Assembly: GCA_964577115.1 (NCBI GenBank)
Contig: CAZNXJ010000003.1
Span: 62,001 to 126,000 of the forward strand
Direction: 5' to 3'
Origin: CAZNXJ01 sp964577115
Lineage (GTDB): Bacteria; Planctomycetota; Planctomycetia; Pirellulales; Pirellulaceae
Length of the DNA: 64,000 nt
In this document: one piece after another, positions 25,092-33,948 of the stretch
How the letters are laid out: each line of letters opens with the position of its first letter
Numbering within the stretch: position 1 is the first letter of the stretch
Position numbers and translations under genes: made by a program
Notes under the pieces: model-generated
Databases searched by the model: none
Told to the model about the DNA's origin: nothing
The model's input: the letters and a program-made list of their open reading frames with translations, nothing else

Positions 25092-27175
25092 GCCATTCCA
25101 ACGATGAAAATCCGGATCCAGTGCTCGACGCCTGCCTCGAGGAAATTCTCGGCGGCGTCCAGCCTCCCGATCTGACGGCAAAGATTCTCGCCGCCTGGCA
25201 GCAGAAGCAGATCTCGCTGGAAGATCCTCGGTTGGCGCACCCTCCGGTGGCCGAGCCGCATTGCAACGGCGTCGCGAAGTCGGCATGTCCGGCGGGCTGT
25301 GAGCCGAACCGCGCGCGCTTCGCGCAGTCGCCGCCCTGGGGATTCATGGCCGCGCTGCTCGCGATGCTGCTTGTCGGCTTCGGTCTCGGCCTTGGCGCTT
25401 TGAAGCTAACTCCGTCCGCTCGTCCGGTGGATGTGGCGAAGCAGCCGGCCGCGTCTGAGATCGAGCCGCTGGTCACGGATCCGGCCACTCCCCAGCCGGC
25501 TCGGCGGGATGCGCAGCCGCAGCTCGTCGCGACTCCGCCCGACGCCGACGACGATGCCCCCGAGACTCCCTTCGCCCTCGGGCCGGGAATCGCAGCCCCC
25601 GCGCTCGATGCTCGCACCGTTGCGATGGAAGAGCCTCAGTGGCCTGAACCGATCAACGATACGATCCTCGTGTCGCTCGTGAACCATTCGTTGACCGAGC
25701 TGTGGCGCGAGCACGGCGTGCAGCCGTCCGAGCGAGCCACGGACGAGGAGTGGTGCCGGCGCGTGTTCGTGCGGATGCTCGGGCGAATCCCGAGCGTCGA
25801 GGAGCTCCAGGCGTTCGTCAGCGACCCGAGCGAGGACAAGGACGAGCGGCTGGTGCGGCGTCTTCAGGAGGAGTCGCCGTACGCCGAGGAGTTTGCTCGC
25901 CATTGGGCGATTTTCTGGACCAACGCGCTCATCGGACGCGAGAGGGACGCGCGTACGAGTGAGCTGGTGAATCGCGCGGCGTTCGAAGAGTATCTGGCCA
26001 ATGCCTGGCTCGAGGATCGCTCGATGCAGGAGGTGGCCTATGAACTGTTGTCGGCCAACGGCGCGAGCCGCCCGGGTTCGGACGACTTCAATCCGGCCGT
26101 CAACTTCCTGCTCGCCCACTTCTCGCCCGACGGCGTGCCGGCAACCATCGCCGTTTCGCGTTTGATGCTCGGCCAGCGCGCTCAGTGCTACCAGTGCCAC
26201 GATCATCCGACCAACGAGTCGCTGACTCAGCAGCAGTTCTGGCAGCTCAACGCCTTCTTCCGCCAGATGGACGTCGTCCGTCATCCGGAAACCCAGGCGA
26301 CGCGGCTGGTCAGCCGGGACGCGCCCGAGGAAGAAGTGTACTTCGAACAAATGGATGGCTACACGCGCGCCGTGTATCCGGTGCTGCCGGACGGCACGGC
26401 CTTACCAAAGTCGAAGGCGCTCGCCGACATCGATCGTCGCCGGGTGCTCGCACAGTGGGTAGCCAAGTCGCCGAACTTTCCAGCGGCAGTTGTGAACCGC
26501 GTATGGGCGCATTTTTTCGGCTACGGCTTCACGCAGCCCGTGGACGATATCGGGTCGCATAACCCGCCCGTGCAGGCCGATCTATACGAGGAGTTGACCG
26601 AGCAGTTCGCGGCGCACGGGTATCGTTTGCGCGAGCTGACGCGGTGGATCGCGCTCAGTGACGCGTTCCGGCGGTCGAGCCGAGTCAGCGAGCACAACCT
26701 GGCGGATGCGCCGGAGCGGGGTTCCATTCCGCTGTTTAGCCGCTACTACACACGCCAGATGCAACCCGAGGCGGTGGCCGAGTCGCTGCGACTGGTTGCC
26801 GAAGCGCGGCGTAGCGGAGCGTTGACGGGAACGGAACGTACGCATTGGTTGGGACAAGTGCTGCCGAATCCCGCGGCTGAGAATTCGGCCGCGCCGAGTG
26901 CTGCTCAGCCGCCGCTCGTCGTCATGCAAGCGCCGTTGATGCAGCATGCCGTGAGCAGCGAGCGCGGCGCCGTGCTGCGGCGCGTGCTGGACAGCGACAT
27001 GGGAATACCGGAGAAGGTCGAACATCTATTCCTCGCCGCGGTCGCTCGTAAGCCAAACGCCAACGAGCGGCGACTCGCCGAACAGATGATCGCCGCGGCC
27101 GACCGGCCGCAAACGGCGCTCGAAGATATCTGGTGGGCCCTACTGAATAGCAGCGAGTTCATTCTCGACCACTGA
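25088..27175 (+). CDS. Membrane-anchored DUF1549/DUF1553 protein with anti-sigma-like N-terminus
   Basis: A 695-residue protein starting with GTG, preceded by GAAGGGA. Residues 1-80 are cytoplasmic-looking, with DPVLDACLEEILGG, a type of N-terminus I associate with planctomycete proteins encoded next to ECF sigma factors. A single membrane helix follows at about 86-105, then a Pro-rich linker, then full DUF1549 (CYQCH from residue 367) and DUF1553 (AAVVNRVWAHFFGYG, LNSSEFILDH). The layout suggests a sigma regulator inside joined to a DUF1549 module outside the membrane. It lacks a classic zinc anti-sigma motif. No DUF1501 partner is adjacent. Confidence 0.88.
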   Translation: MSHSNDENPDPVLDACLEEILGGVQPPDLTAKILAAWQQKQISLEDPRLAHPPVAEPHCNGVAKSACPAGCEPNRARFAQSPPWGFMAALLAMLLVGFGLGLGALKLTPSARPVDVAKQPAASEIEPLVTDPATPQPARRDAQPQLVATPPDADDDAPETPFALGPGIAAPALDARTVAMEEPQWPEPINDTILVSLVNHSLTELWREHGVQPSERATDEEWCRRVFVRMLGRIPSVEELQAFVSDPSEDKDERLVRRLQEESPYAEEFARHWAIFWTNALIGRERDARTSELVNRAAFEEYLANAWLEDRSMQEVAYELLSANGASRPGSDDFNPAVNFLLAHFSPDGVPATIAVSRLMLGQRAQCYQCHDHPTNESLTQQQFWQLNAFFRQMDVVRHPETQATRLVSRDAPEEEVYFEQMDGYTRAVYPVLPDGTALPKSKALADIDRRRVLAQWVAKSPNFPAAVVNRVWAHFFGYGFTQPVDDIGSHNPPVQADLYEELTEQFAAHGYRLRELTRWIALSDAFRRSSRVSEHNLADAPERGSIPLFSRYYTRQMQPEAVAESLRLVAEARRSGALTGTERTHWLGQVLPNPAAENSAAPSAAQPPLVVMQAPLMQHAVSSERGAVLRRVLDSDMGIPEKVEHLFLAAVARKPNANERRLAEQMIAAADRPQTALEDIWWALLNSSEFILDH

Positions 27176-27330
27176 GAAAGGCACAAAGAACGGGGCTGGT
27201 GCGATGCCGCACCGCAGCTCCGGTTAGGTTCGCTACGCTGGGCGGCTCCGCGACGCGAATGGAGCCGGCCATCGTGCGCACGTGAGAACCCCTCTACAAA
27301 GGCCAGATTGCACGCTGGTCTTTGTCCCGC

Positions 27331-27372
27331 AAAGCGAGGCGGCGTTCGAGCGCCGCCTCGCTTTCTTGTTCT
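27331..27372 (+). terminator. Strong intrinsic terminator after the sigma/DUF1549 operon
   Basis: AAAGCGAGGCGGCG (27331-27344) pairs perfectly over 14 bases with CGCCGCCTCGCTTT (27351-27364), with a six-base loop and a T-rich tail. It lies 155 bases after the stop codon in a 341-base gap that otherwise holds only the next promoter element. Confidence 0.85.
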
Positions 27373-27504
27373 TGTAGGGCCGTTCGGCCTGGCATTGCCC
27401 TCCGGCTCGGCCGGTCTATTGGCGGTGACGGCGCCGATGGAGTGGGCCGTCCTGCCGGACCTCTATGTTTTGAGTTTGGCCCCGCTGAACAAACTCCGCA
27501 CGGC

Positions 27505-27510
27505 TACAAT
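27505..27510 (+). promoter_or_regulatory. TACAAT -10 element six bases before the MATE start codon
   Basis: TACAAT ends six bases before the ATG at 27517, so transcription would begin at or next to the start codon, giving a leaderless message. There is no good -35 at normal spacing (TTGGCC at 27475-27480 is 24 bases away) and no ribosome-binding site. Confidence 0.35.
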
Positions 27511-27516
27511 ACTCGC

Positions 27517-28923
27517 ATGGATGTCGCATCGGAAGCGTCGGCGTGGGAGGAAGAGCGGCTGCTCAAGCCGGTCTTGCGGCTGGCCGGTCCGGTCGTGCTC
27601 GAGCAGCTGCTCAACATGCTCGTCGCGTTTGTCGACCAGTGGTTGGCCGGGCGCGCCCTGGCGCCCGAGCATCTCGCGGCGATCGGGCTGATCTGGTACG
27701 TGCTGTGGTTTATTCCGGCGTTGCTGGGAGGGTTGGCGATCGGAGCGACGGCCGTCGTGGCGCGTTCCATCGGCGCTCGGCGGCCACATGATGCGGTGCA
27801 CGCCACGAATCAAGCGCTACTGACCGGCTTCTTCTTTTCCGTCCTACTGATGGTCGTGTTGGCGTACGCCCGCGATCCAGGTATCGCGCTGATGCAGCTC
27901 GAGCCCGAGGCCGGACGACTTGCCGCACGCTACATCAACTACCTCCTGCCCATCCTGCCGCTAATGATGGTGGAACAGGTTGGGATCGCGTGTCTGCGCG
28001 GAGCAGGGGACACGGTCAGCGGGTTTATCGCCATGACCGTTCTCAATCTGGTGAATGCGGCCGTCGGTATTGGCCTGGTGATGGGCTTGGGGCCGCTGCC
28101 GCGATGGGGTTGGGACGGGCTCGCGCTGGGGACCGCCTGTGGGCATGCCTGTGGCGCCCTCGTGGTCCTCGCGATGTTGATTGGGGGCCGAGCGGGCTTG
28201 CGGCTCGAGTGGCGTCTCTGGCGTCCGGATCGTGAGATGATTGGGCGGCTGCTGCGCGTCGGAGTACCGGGCGGGTTCGACATGACCTCGAACGTGCTCT
28301 GTCATTCCTGGTTCCTCTCGATCATCAACGCGCTGGGAACGTTGCCCGCCGCCGCGCATGGCGTGGCAATTCGCATTGAGTCGTTGGCCTATCTGCCGGG
28401 TACGGCCTTTCAAGTCGCGGCAGCGACGCTCGCCGGTCAGCATCTGGGCGCGGCGAACCCCCGCCGCGCGGTCGGCAGCGTGCTGGCGGCACTTGCGGTC
28501 TGCGGAGGGATCATGGTGTCGGCGGGGCTGATGTTCTTTTTTGCAGCCGAGCCGCTGACGAATTTTTTTCTGGGGCCGCAGACGCGCGAAGCCGGAAAGC
28601 TGGCCGCGCCGCTGCTGCGCGTCGTGGCGTTCTCGATGCCGTCGCTGGCTATCCTGACAGTGCTGGTTGGCGCGCTACGCGGCGCAGGCGATACGGTTTG
28701 GACGCTGATCTTTACTTTTGTGGGACTGCTGGGCGTCCGCATCCCGCTGGCCTATTACCTTGCCTGGGACGAAATCGAGCTCACACTGCTCGGCACCACG
28801 ATTCCGGCGTTGGGGCTCGGTCTGATCGGTGCTTGGTATGCCATGGTGGCCGATCTGGTAGCACGAAGTGTGATTGTTTCGTGGCGTTTTTTTCACGGTG
28901 GCTGGAAATCTATCCGCGTCTAG
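27517..28923 (+). CDS. MATE family multidrug/cation exporter
   Basis: A 468-residue integral membrane protein with about twelve hydrophobic helices in two homologous halves. Family segments are LRLAGPVVLEQLLNMLVAFV, VARSIGAR and ACLRGAGDTVSGF, repeated in the second half as LVGALRGAGDTVWTL. MATE proteins export drugs or metabolites against Na or H gradients. The ATG at 27517 gives the usual MATE N-terminus; no ribosome-binding site is seen, which fits a leaderless transcript. It stands alone between a terminator and the next DUF1549 gene. Confidence 0.93.
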   Translation: MDVASEASAWEEERLLKPVLRLAGPVVLEQLLNMLVAFVDQWLAGRALAPEHLAAIGLIWYVLWFIPALLGGLAIGATAVVARSIGARRPHDAVHATNQALLTGFFFSVLLMVVLAYARDPGIALMQLEPEAGRLAARYINYLLPILPLMMVEQVGIACLRGAGDTVSGFIAMTVLNLVNAAVGIGLVMGLGPLPRWGWDGLALGTACGHACGALVVLAMLIGGRAGLRLEWRLWRPDREMIGRLLRVGVPGGFDMTSNVLCHSWFLSIINALGTLPAAAHGVAIRIESLAYLPGTAFQVAAATLAGQHLGAANPRRAVGSVLAALAVCGGIMVSAGLMFFFAAEPLTNFFLGPQTREAGKLAAPLLRVVAFSMPSLAILTVLVGALRGAGDTVWTLIFTFVGLLGVRIPLAYYLAWDEIELTLLGTTIPALGLGLIGAWYAMVADLVARSVIVSWRFFHGGWKSIRV

Positions 28924-29099
28924 CTGAGCAGTTTGCAAGACCACTGCTACCCTTCTTCATACCGATGTCCGAGTTCGGCGCCCGGCAGAACGGAAAGCAG
29001 GAGTTTTTACTTGTAACCTAGCGCGCAAAAACATACGCTGGGTGTGGCAGTCTCCTCTTTTCTCCGTCCGCTCGACGCTAAACGTACGCAGGTGCCGTC

Positions 29100-30761
29100 A
29101 TGATGCGCCTCTCACTGCGCGGATCGTGGACTACACGCCTAGGTGAATGTGCCCCGCTGGCCTTCGCCGTCTTGACCTTGCTGTTTTTCGAGCAGCCGGC
29201 AAGAGCCACGACTCCGTCGGTGGTGGAAGGGGAATCGCGCAGCGTCAACGAACTGGCTGCGTATATCGACGAGCAGCTCGATAGCTACTACGCCAGGGCG
29301 GGCGTTGTGCCGGCGCCGGTGGCTGGCGATGCCGAGTTCCTGCGACGCGTGTATCTCGACATCGCGGGAACCATACCGACGGCGGGCGAGGTTCGGCGTT
29401 TTCTCGCGGACGATCGTCCCGACAAGCGGCAGCGGATCATTGCCGAGCTGATGGAGTCGCCCGCGTATGCTGAAAATTTTCTGCAGTATTGGCTCGAAGT
29501 ACTGCTCCCCGAGGCCCTTTCGGACCAACAGCTCAGCTATGTGAGCCTTGAGTTCGCGACGTGGTTGCGCCGGCAACTGCGGGCCAACCAGCCTTATAAC
29601 CAGTGGGTGCGTGATATCCTGACGGTGCCGCTAACGGTTCCCAGAAATCGTTCGCCCTACATGTTTGTGTCGAACAATCCCGAGCCGCGTCCGACGGCTT
29701 TTTTCGCAGCGAAAAATTTGCAGGCTGAAGAGCTCGCCGCGGCCACTGCACGCGTGTTTCTCGGACTGCGCGTCGACTGCGCACAGTGCCACGATCATCC
29801 GTTCGCCCACTGGCGGCAAGAAGAATTCTGGGCGTACGCGGCGTTCTTTCAGGGATTCGAGCGATCCACGAGTAACCCGCTCGAGGTCTTTGCAACGTTA
29901 TTTACCGCCCGCGACGATGGCACTTTGACAATTACTATCCCAGATACGACGACGACTGTCGAAGCCGCGTACCTCGACGGTGTTCGTCCTGAACTCGACC
30001 GCCGACAGCCGCGCGACGTGGTTGCGCAGTGGATTACGAGCGACCAGAATCCATACTTTGCTCGCGCGGCAGTCAACCGGCTTTGGGCTTATCTGTTTGG
30101 CATCGGGCTTGTCGATCCCGTCGATGATATGGACAGTCCCACCGACGCACGCCACGCCGCGCTACTGGACGGCATCGCCGAACGCTTCGTCCAATCCGGC
30201 TACGATCTGAAATATCTCATCAGCGGGATGCTCGCGAGCCGCACCTACCAACTCTCGCGCACCATCACGCATCCTTCGCAGCGTGATCCGTTGCACTTTG
30301 CACGCAAGACACCTAAGAAGTTAACGGCCCGGCAAACCTACGACAGCATCAAGCAGGCGATGTTGGCTCCGCCTCGGGACGCTGTTCGAAATCCCTATGA
30401 AGTCTATGCCGAAAGCGCCCTCGATCGTCTTCGCATATCGTTTGGACAAGGTGGCGGGAGCCTGATCGAGCGGCCCACGTCGGTGCTCGAAGCATTGGTC
30501 CTGATGAACGGGCAGCTTGTCACAGAGGCCACGGACGACGAGACCGGATCACTTGTCAACGCCATCATTGAGATTCCCGGTTTGTCGCATGAAGAAGCAC
30601 TGAAAACCCTTTATTTATCGGTGCTCTGCCGGTTGCCGACCGAACAGGAACTGGCAATGTTCCTGCGCGCCATGGAGACGCTGCCCAACGAGTCGCGGCG
30701 CGAGTATTTGAATGATGTGTTCTGGGCGCTGCTGAATAGCAGCGAGTTCACGCTGAATTGA
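29100..30761 (+). CDS. DUF1549/DUF1553 (PSCyt2-PSD1) secreted protein, copy 3
   Basis: A 553-residue secreted protein with a signal peptide (residues 1-36, ending QPARA). DUF1549 has one CxxCH motif (CAQCH, from residue 227, almost the same position as in the copy at 21014). DUF1553 has RAAVNRLWAYLFGIG and ends VFWALLNSSEFTLN. The DUF1501 partner starts 63 bases downstream, followed by an overlapping EF-hand gene, so the three form an operon. It is clearly diverged from the other two copies. Function unknown; a single haem or a redox/metal role is possible. Confidence 0.9.
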   Translation: MMRLSLRGSWTTRLGECAPLAFAVLTLLFFEQPARATTPSVVEGESRSVNELAAYIDEQLDSYYARAGVVPAPVAGDAEFLRRVYLDIAGTIPTAGEVRRFLADDRPDKRQRIIAELMESPAYAENFLQYWLEVLLPEALSDQQLSYVSLEFATWLRRQLRANQPYNQWVRDILTVPLTVPRNRSPYMFVSNNPEPRPTAFFAAKNLQAEELAAATARVFLGLRVDCAQCHDHPFAHWRQEEFWAYAAFFQGFERSTSNPLEVFATLFTARDDGTLTITIPDTTTTVEAAYLDGVRPELDRRQPRDVVAQWITSDQNPYFARAAVNRLWAYLFGIGLVDPVDDMDSPTDARHAALLDGIAERFVQSGYDLKYLISGMLASRTYQLSRTITHPSQRDPLHFARKTPKKLTARQTYDSIKQAMLAPPRDAVRNPYEVYAESALDRLRISFGQGGGSLIERPTSVLEALVLMNGQLVTEATDDETGSLVNAIIEIPGLSHEEALKTLYLSVLCRLPTEQELAMFLRAMETLPNESRREYLNDVFWALLNSSEFTLN

Positions 30762-30824
30762 AGGCCTTCGTGTAAGGCCGCACGTGTCGATTTAGCGGGT
30801 GAGTTGTCGCCGGAGGTGCGGAAC

Positions 30825-32147
30825 ATGATACTTATGCGAGAAGCGGGTGAGTGGACGCGGAGAGCATGGATCCGGTCGGCAGCGTGCGGAGTGATTGGCT
30901 GGCAGAGCGCGTCGTGGCTCAGCGCCCTCGCCCATGCCATGGCAGCGCCCGTGAAGCCCAAACGCCGCTGCATTCTGCTGTGGATGACTGGCGGTCCCAG
31001 TCAGATCGATACGTTCGATATGAAGCCCGGCCACGAGAACGGAGGATCGTTTAAGGAAATCGCAACGGCCGTGCCGGGAATTCGCATTTGCGAACACCTG
31101 CCGCAAACAGCGGCCATGGCCGGAGAACTGGCCATTATCCGCTCGATGACCAGCAAGGAAGGGGATCATGAACGAGCGACATTGTTCGTGCAAACCGGCT
31201 ATCGACCGGCGGGAGGGCTGAAGTACCCGACGTTCGGTGCCGCAACGGGGAAGCAACTTCAACCCGACGAGGGCGACCTGCCTCGGTATGTTGTGATTCA
31301 GCCCGGATTCTTCTCGCGACAACTCGGTGCGGGATACCTCGGTGCACGGTACGCACCACTTGCGGTCAACAGCGACGGATCGGCTACCGGAGAACTGCGC
31401 GTCCGGAACCTGCGACGTCCCCCGACCATCATGCCCGCGCGCTTCGAGCGGAGGAAAGCGATTCTGGAGCAGATCGAGCAGCAGCGAAGCGCGGAAGACG
31501 AGTTCCTGGCGAGCGCGCATCGATCGGCATATACGCAAGCGATCCGCATGATGGAGGGGCCCGCACAGCGGGTGTTTGATCTGTCGCATGAATCGCCCAG
31601 CCTGCGCGACGCGTATGGTCGCAACCCCTTCGGCCAGGGCTGTTTGCTTGCTCGCCGTCTCGTCGAGCGAGGCGTGCCCTTTGTTGAGGTGGCGCTGAAC
31701 GGGATACCGAACCAGCAATTCGTTGGCTGGGATACGCACGCCAACAATTTCCAAGATTTGCCCCTCTTGTGCGCGGCGCTCGATGCGGCGATGGCTACGC
31801 TGCTGCGCGATTTGAAAGCGCGCGGATTACTCGAAGAGACGCTCATCGTATGGATGGGCGAATTCGGCCGCACGCCGAGGATCAATGGAACCCAGGGCCG
31901 CGATCACTTTCCGGATGCCTGGTCGGTGGTTCTGGCTGGAGGCGGTATTCGCGGCGGTCAGGTCCTTGGACAAACAAGCGCTGACGGCATGGAAGTGATC
32001 GACCGTCCCGTTCAAATTCCCGACCTGCTGGCTACCGTCTGCGAGGCGCTGGGCGTCGATCGCCATCAACAGAATATGTCCAATCTGGGACGACCGATTC
32101 GCGTCGTGGATCCTGCTGGGCAACCGATCTCGGAGCTCCTTGGATGA
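30825..32147 (+). CDS. DUF1501 protein, copy 2
   Basis: A 440-residue DUF1501 protein with the same landmarks as the one at 23055: LLWMTGGPSQIDTFDMKPG, GRNPFGQGCLLARRLVE, GWDTHANNF, WMGEFGRTPRIN and GRDHFPDAWSV. ATG at 30825 has GGAGG eight bases upstream. The N-terminus has WTRRAWIRSAACGVIGWQSA, which resembles a twin-arginine signal. Its stop overlaps the ATG of the EF-hand gene (ATGA). It is probably periplasmic and acts with the DUF1549 protein before it. Confidence 0.9.
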   Translation: MILMREAGEWTRRAWIRSAACGVIGWQSASWLSALAHAMAAPVKPKRRCILLWMTGGPSQIDTFDMKPGHENGGSFKEIATAVPGIRICEHLPQTAAMAGELAIIRSMTSKEGDHERATLFVQTGYRPAGGLKYPTFGAATGKQLQPDEGDLPRYVVIQPGFFSRQLGAGYLGARYAPLAVNSDGSATGELRVRNLRRPPTIMPARFERRKAILEQIEQQRSAEDEFLASAHRSAYTQAIRMMEGPAQRVFDLSHESPSLRDAYGRNPFGQGCLLARRLVERGVPFVEVALNGIPNQQFVGWDTHANNFQDLPLLCAALDAAMATLLRDLKARGLLEETLIVWMGEFGRTPRINGTQGRDHFPDAWSVVLAGGGIRGGQVLGQTSADGMEVIDRPVQIPDLLATVCEALGVDRHQQNMSNLGRPIRVVDPAGQPISELLG

Positions 32148-33904
32148 CTTCTCGTTGCTCGGCCGCGTGGTGGGGACTGCTGATGGTCTTCGCGGTGATT
32201 GGGCCGCTGCTGCGCGGGGAAGAACCCGGTGCCGATCTGGCCACACCGGATCGTGCTGAAACGTCAGTCAGCTACCCGGCGGTGTTCTTCGCCGAGCACC
32301 GGCCAGTTTTTCTGCGCTTTCGGGTGCTCGCCGGTAGCCGACCCATCGAATCGCTGTGGAATGAACACGTGCAGCGCAGGTTTACTTTCCTCGACAAGGA
32401 TGGCGATGGCGTTTTGAGCCACCAGGAACTGTCACGCGCAGTTGGTCTAAGCCGCTCGTCCCGCCCCGCCGCCTCGTCAGGTTTGCTCAGCACGCTGTCG
32501 CGCGCGTTCGGAGGTGACCCAGGCGACTCCGCCTCGGGCGCGTCGCCGGAGACGAATTTTGACGAGTTCGTGCGGCTCTATGGCAAAAAGAAACCGGCTT
32601 TCACCACACGGTCCAGTGCTCAGACACTCGGCGATCCTAAGAGTAGCGATTGGTTATGGCGCGAGGTGGATCGCGACGCAGATGGAAAGTGGACATGGAA
32701 CGAGGTGGAGGCAATCAAAAAAGCGATTCTCGGCCTCGACGTCGATGGAAATGAATTGTTGTCGTCGAACGAACTGGGGCAGTTTCGCAATCCTCTGGCA
32801 GACACAGGGCCTACCGAGAAGGTCACGGAGCTCGATGGTCGGTCAGCCTTGATTGTGATTACGTCGCACGAGGACGCGTTGCTAGTATTCGAGCAGCTGC
32901 TGAATACATACGGAGACTCGGAATTCAGGTCGGCGTCTCGCGAAACGCGGCGCGGCGACATGCCTCTGGCTCCCGCCGTATTTAACGCCGCCGATCGGAA
33001 CGGGGACGATGTGATTCGTGCCGACGAATGGCTGGAGTTTCTCAAAGCTCCGGTCGCCGAAGCGGAGTTTGTGTTCGATCTCGGCCGGGTGACGCCAAGC
33101 GACAAGACAAGTCCGAGTCCCGGGGCAATCCGATTTCGGCCCCCAGGGCAGAAGCTTCTTTTGACTCATCATCCGGAATTCGGTCTAGACGATTGGTACG
33201 TGGCAGCCGAAACCGACTGGAGCATCGCTGTGCTCGCGGGTGGTAGTCGCATCCAATTTTCGATCGCCGAAGCAACACGGGATCCTGCAGACCTGTACCA
33301 GCAACAATTTTCGATTGCCGACACCGACGGTAACGGCTACCTGGACGCTGGCGAATCGCAGCGCCACGGTTACTTCGCAAGCCACTTCCTGGCAATGGAT
33401 AGTGATGGCGATCAAAAGTTGTTTGCGGAGGAAGTGGCGGCCTATGTGATTCGACTGGAGGATGAGCGGTTGAGTCGTGCCGAAATGCACGTGCAGCATC
33501 TCGGGCGACACGTGTTCTCGCTCTTGGATCACGATAACGACGGCCGGATCACCTTGCGTGAACTAAGCATTGACCCGGGACAATTCCAACATTGGGATCG
33601 CGATGGAAACGGCGTGATGACTCCGGATGAGGTTCCGCAGGCCTATCAGGTTGTGTTCGAACACAGCCACGTCTCCGGCGGTTTTGCGGTGAACTTGAAC
33701 GTGTACAACAGCTCCGCCGAACGACCCGGCAAGGCCGACGCGCCGCTCTGGTTTGCGCGGTGTGACCGCAACGGGGATGGTGATCTTTCGCCCCGCGAGT
33801 TCCCTGGACCAGTGGAACTGTTCGAGAAGATGGATGAAAATCGGGACGGCCTGATTGATCCTGATGAGGCCCGCGCGGAGCTGCCGGTCGAACCGCAGCC
33901 GTAG
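32144..33904 (+). CDS. Secreted protein with ten EF-hand calcium-binding loops
   Basis: A 586-residue protein with a hydrophobic N-terminal signal (about residues 8-22). I count ten DxDxDG-type loops: DKDGDGVLSHQE, DRDADGKWTWNE, DVDGNELLSSNE, DRNGDDVIRADE, DTDGNGYLDAGE, DSDGDQKLFAEE, DHDNDGRITLRE, DRDGNGVMTPDE, DRNGDGDLSPRE and DENRDGLIDPDE. They are spread over the whole chain with a beta-rich stretch of about 80 residues between loops four and five. The start codon overlaps the DUF1501 stop, so the two are translationally coupled. The protein probably binds calcium outside the cytoplasm and may stabilise or regulate the DUF1549/DUF1501 pair. Confidence 0.85.
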   Translation: MTSRCSAAWWGLLMVFAVIGPLLRGEEPGADLATPDRAETSVSYPAVFFAEHRPVFLRFRVLAGSRPIESLWNEHVQRRFTFLDKDGDGVLSHQELSRAVGLSRSSRPAASSGLLSTLSRAFGGDPGDSASGASPETNFDEFVRLYGKKKPAFTTRSSAQTLGDPKSSDWLWREVDRDADGKWTWNEVEAIKKAILGLDVDGNELLSSNELGQFRNPLADTGPTEKVTELDGRSALIVITSHEDALLVFEQLLNTYGDSEFRSASRETRRGDMPLAPAVFNAADRNGDDVIRADEWLEFLKAPVAEAEFVFDLGRVTPSDKTSPSPGAIRFRPPGQKLLLTHHPEFGLDDWYVAAETDWSIAVLAGGSRIQFSIAEATRDPADLYQQQFSIADTDGNGYLDAGESQRHGYFASHFLAMDSDGDQKLFAEEVAAYVIRLEDERLSRAEMHVQHLGRHVFSLLDHDNDGRITLRELSIDPGQFQHWDRDGNGVMTPDEVPQAYQVVFEHSHVSGGFAVNLNVYNSSAERPGKADAPLWFARCDRNGDGDLSPREFPGPVELFEKMDENRDGLIDPDEARAELPVEPQP

Positions 33905-33948
33905 AGGGGGCTTTCGCGCGATGCGACTTGCAAGCGCTAAAGCGTCCC

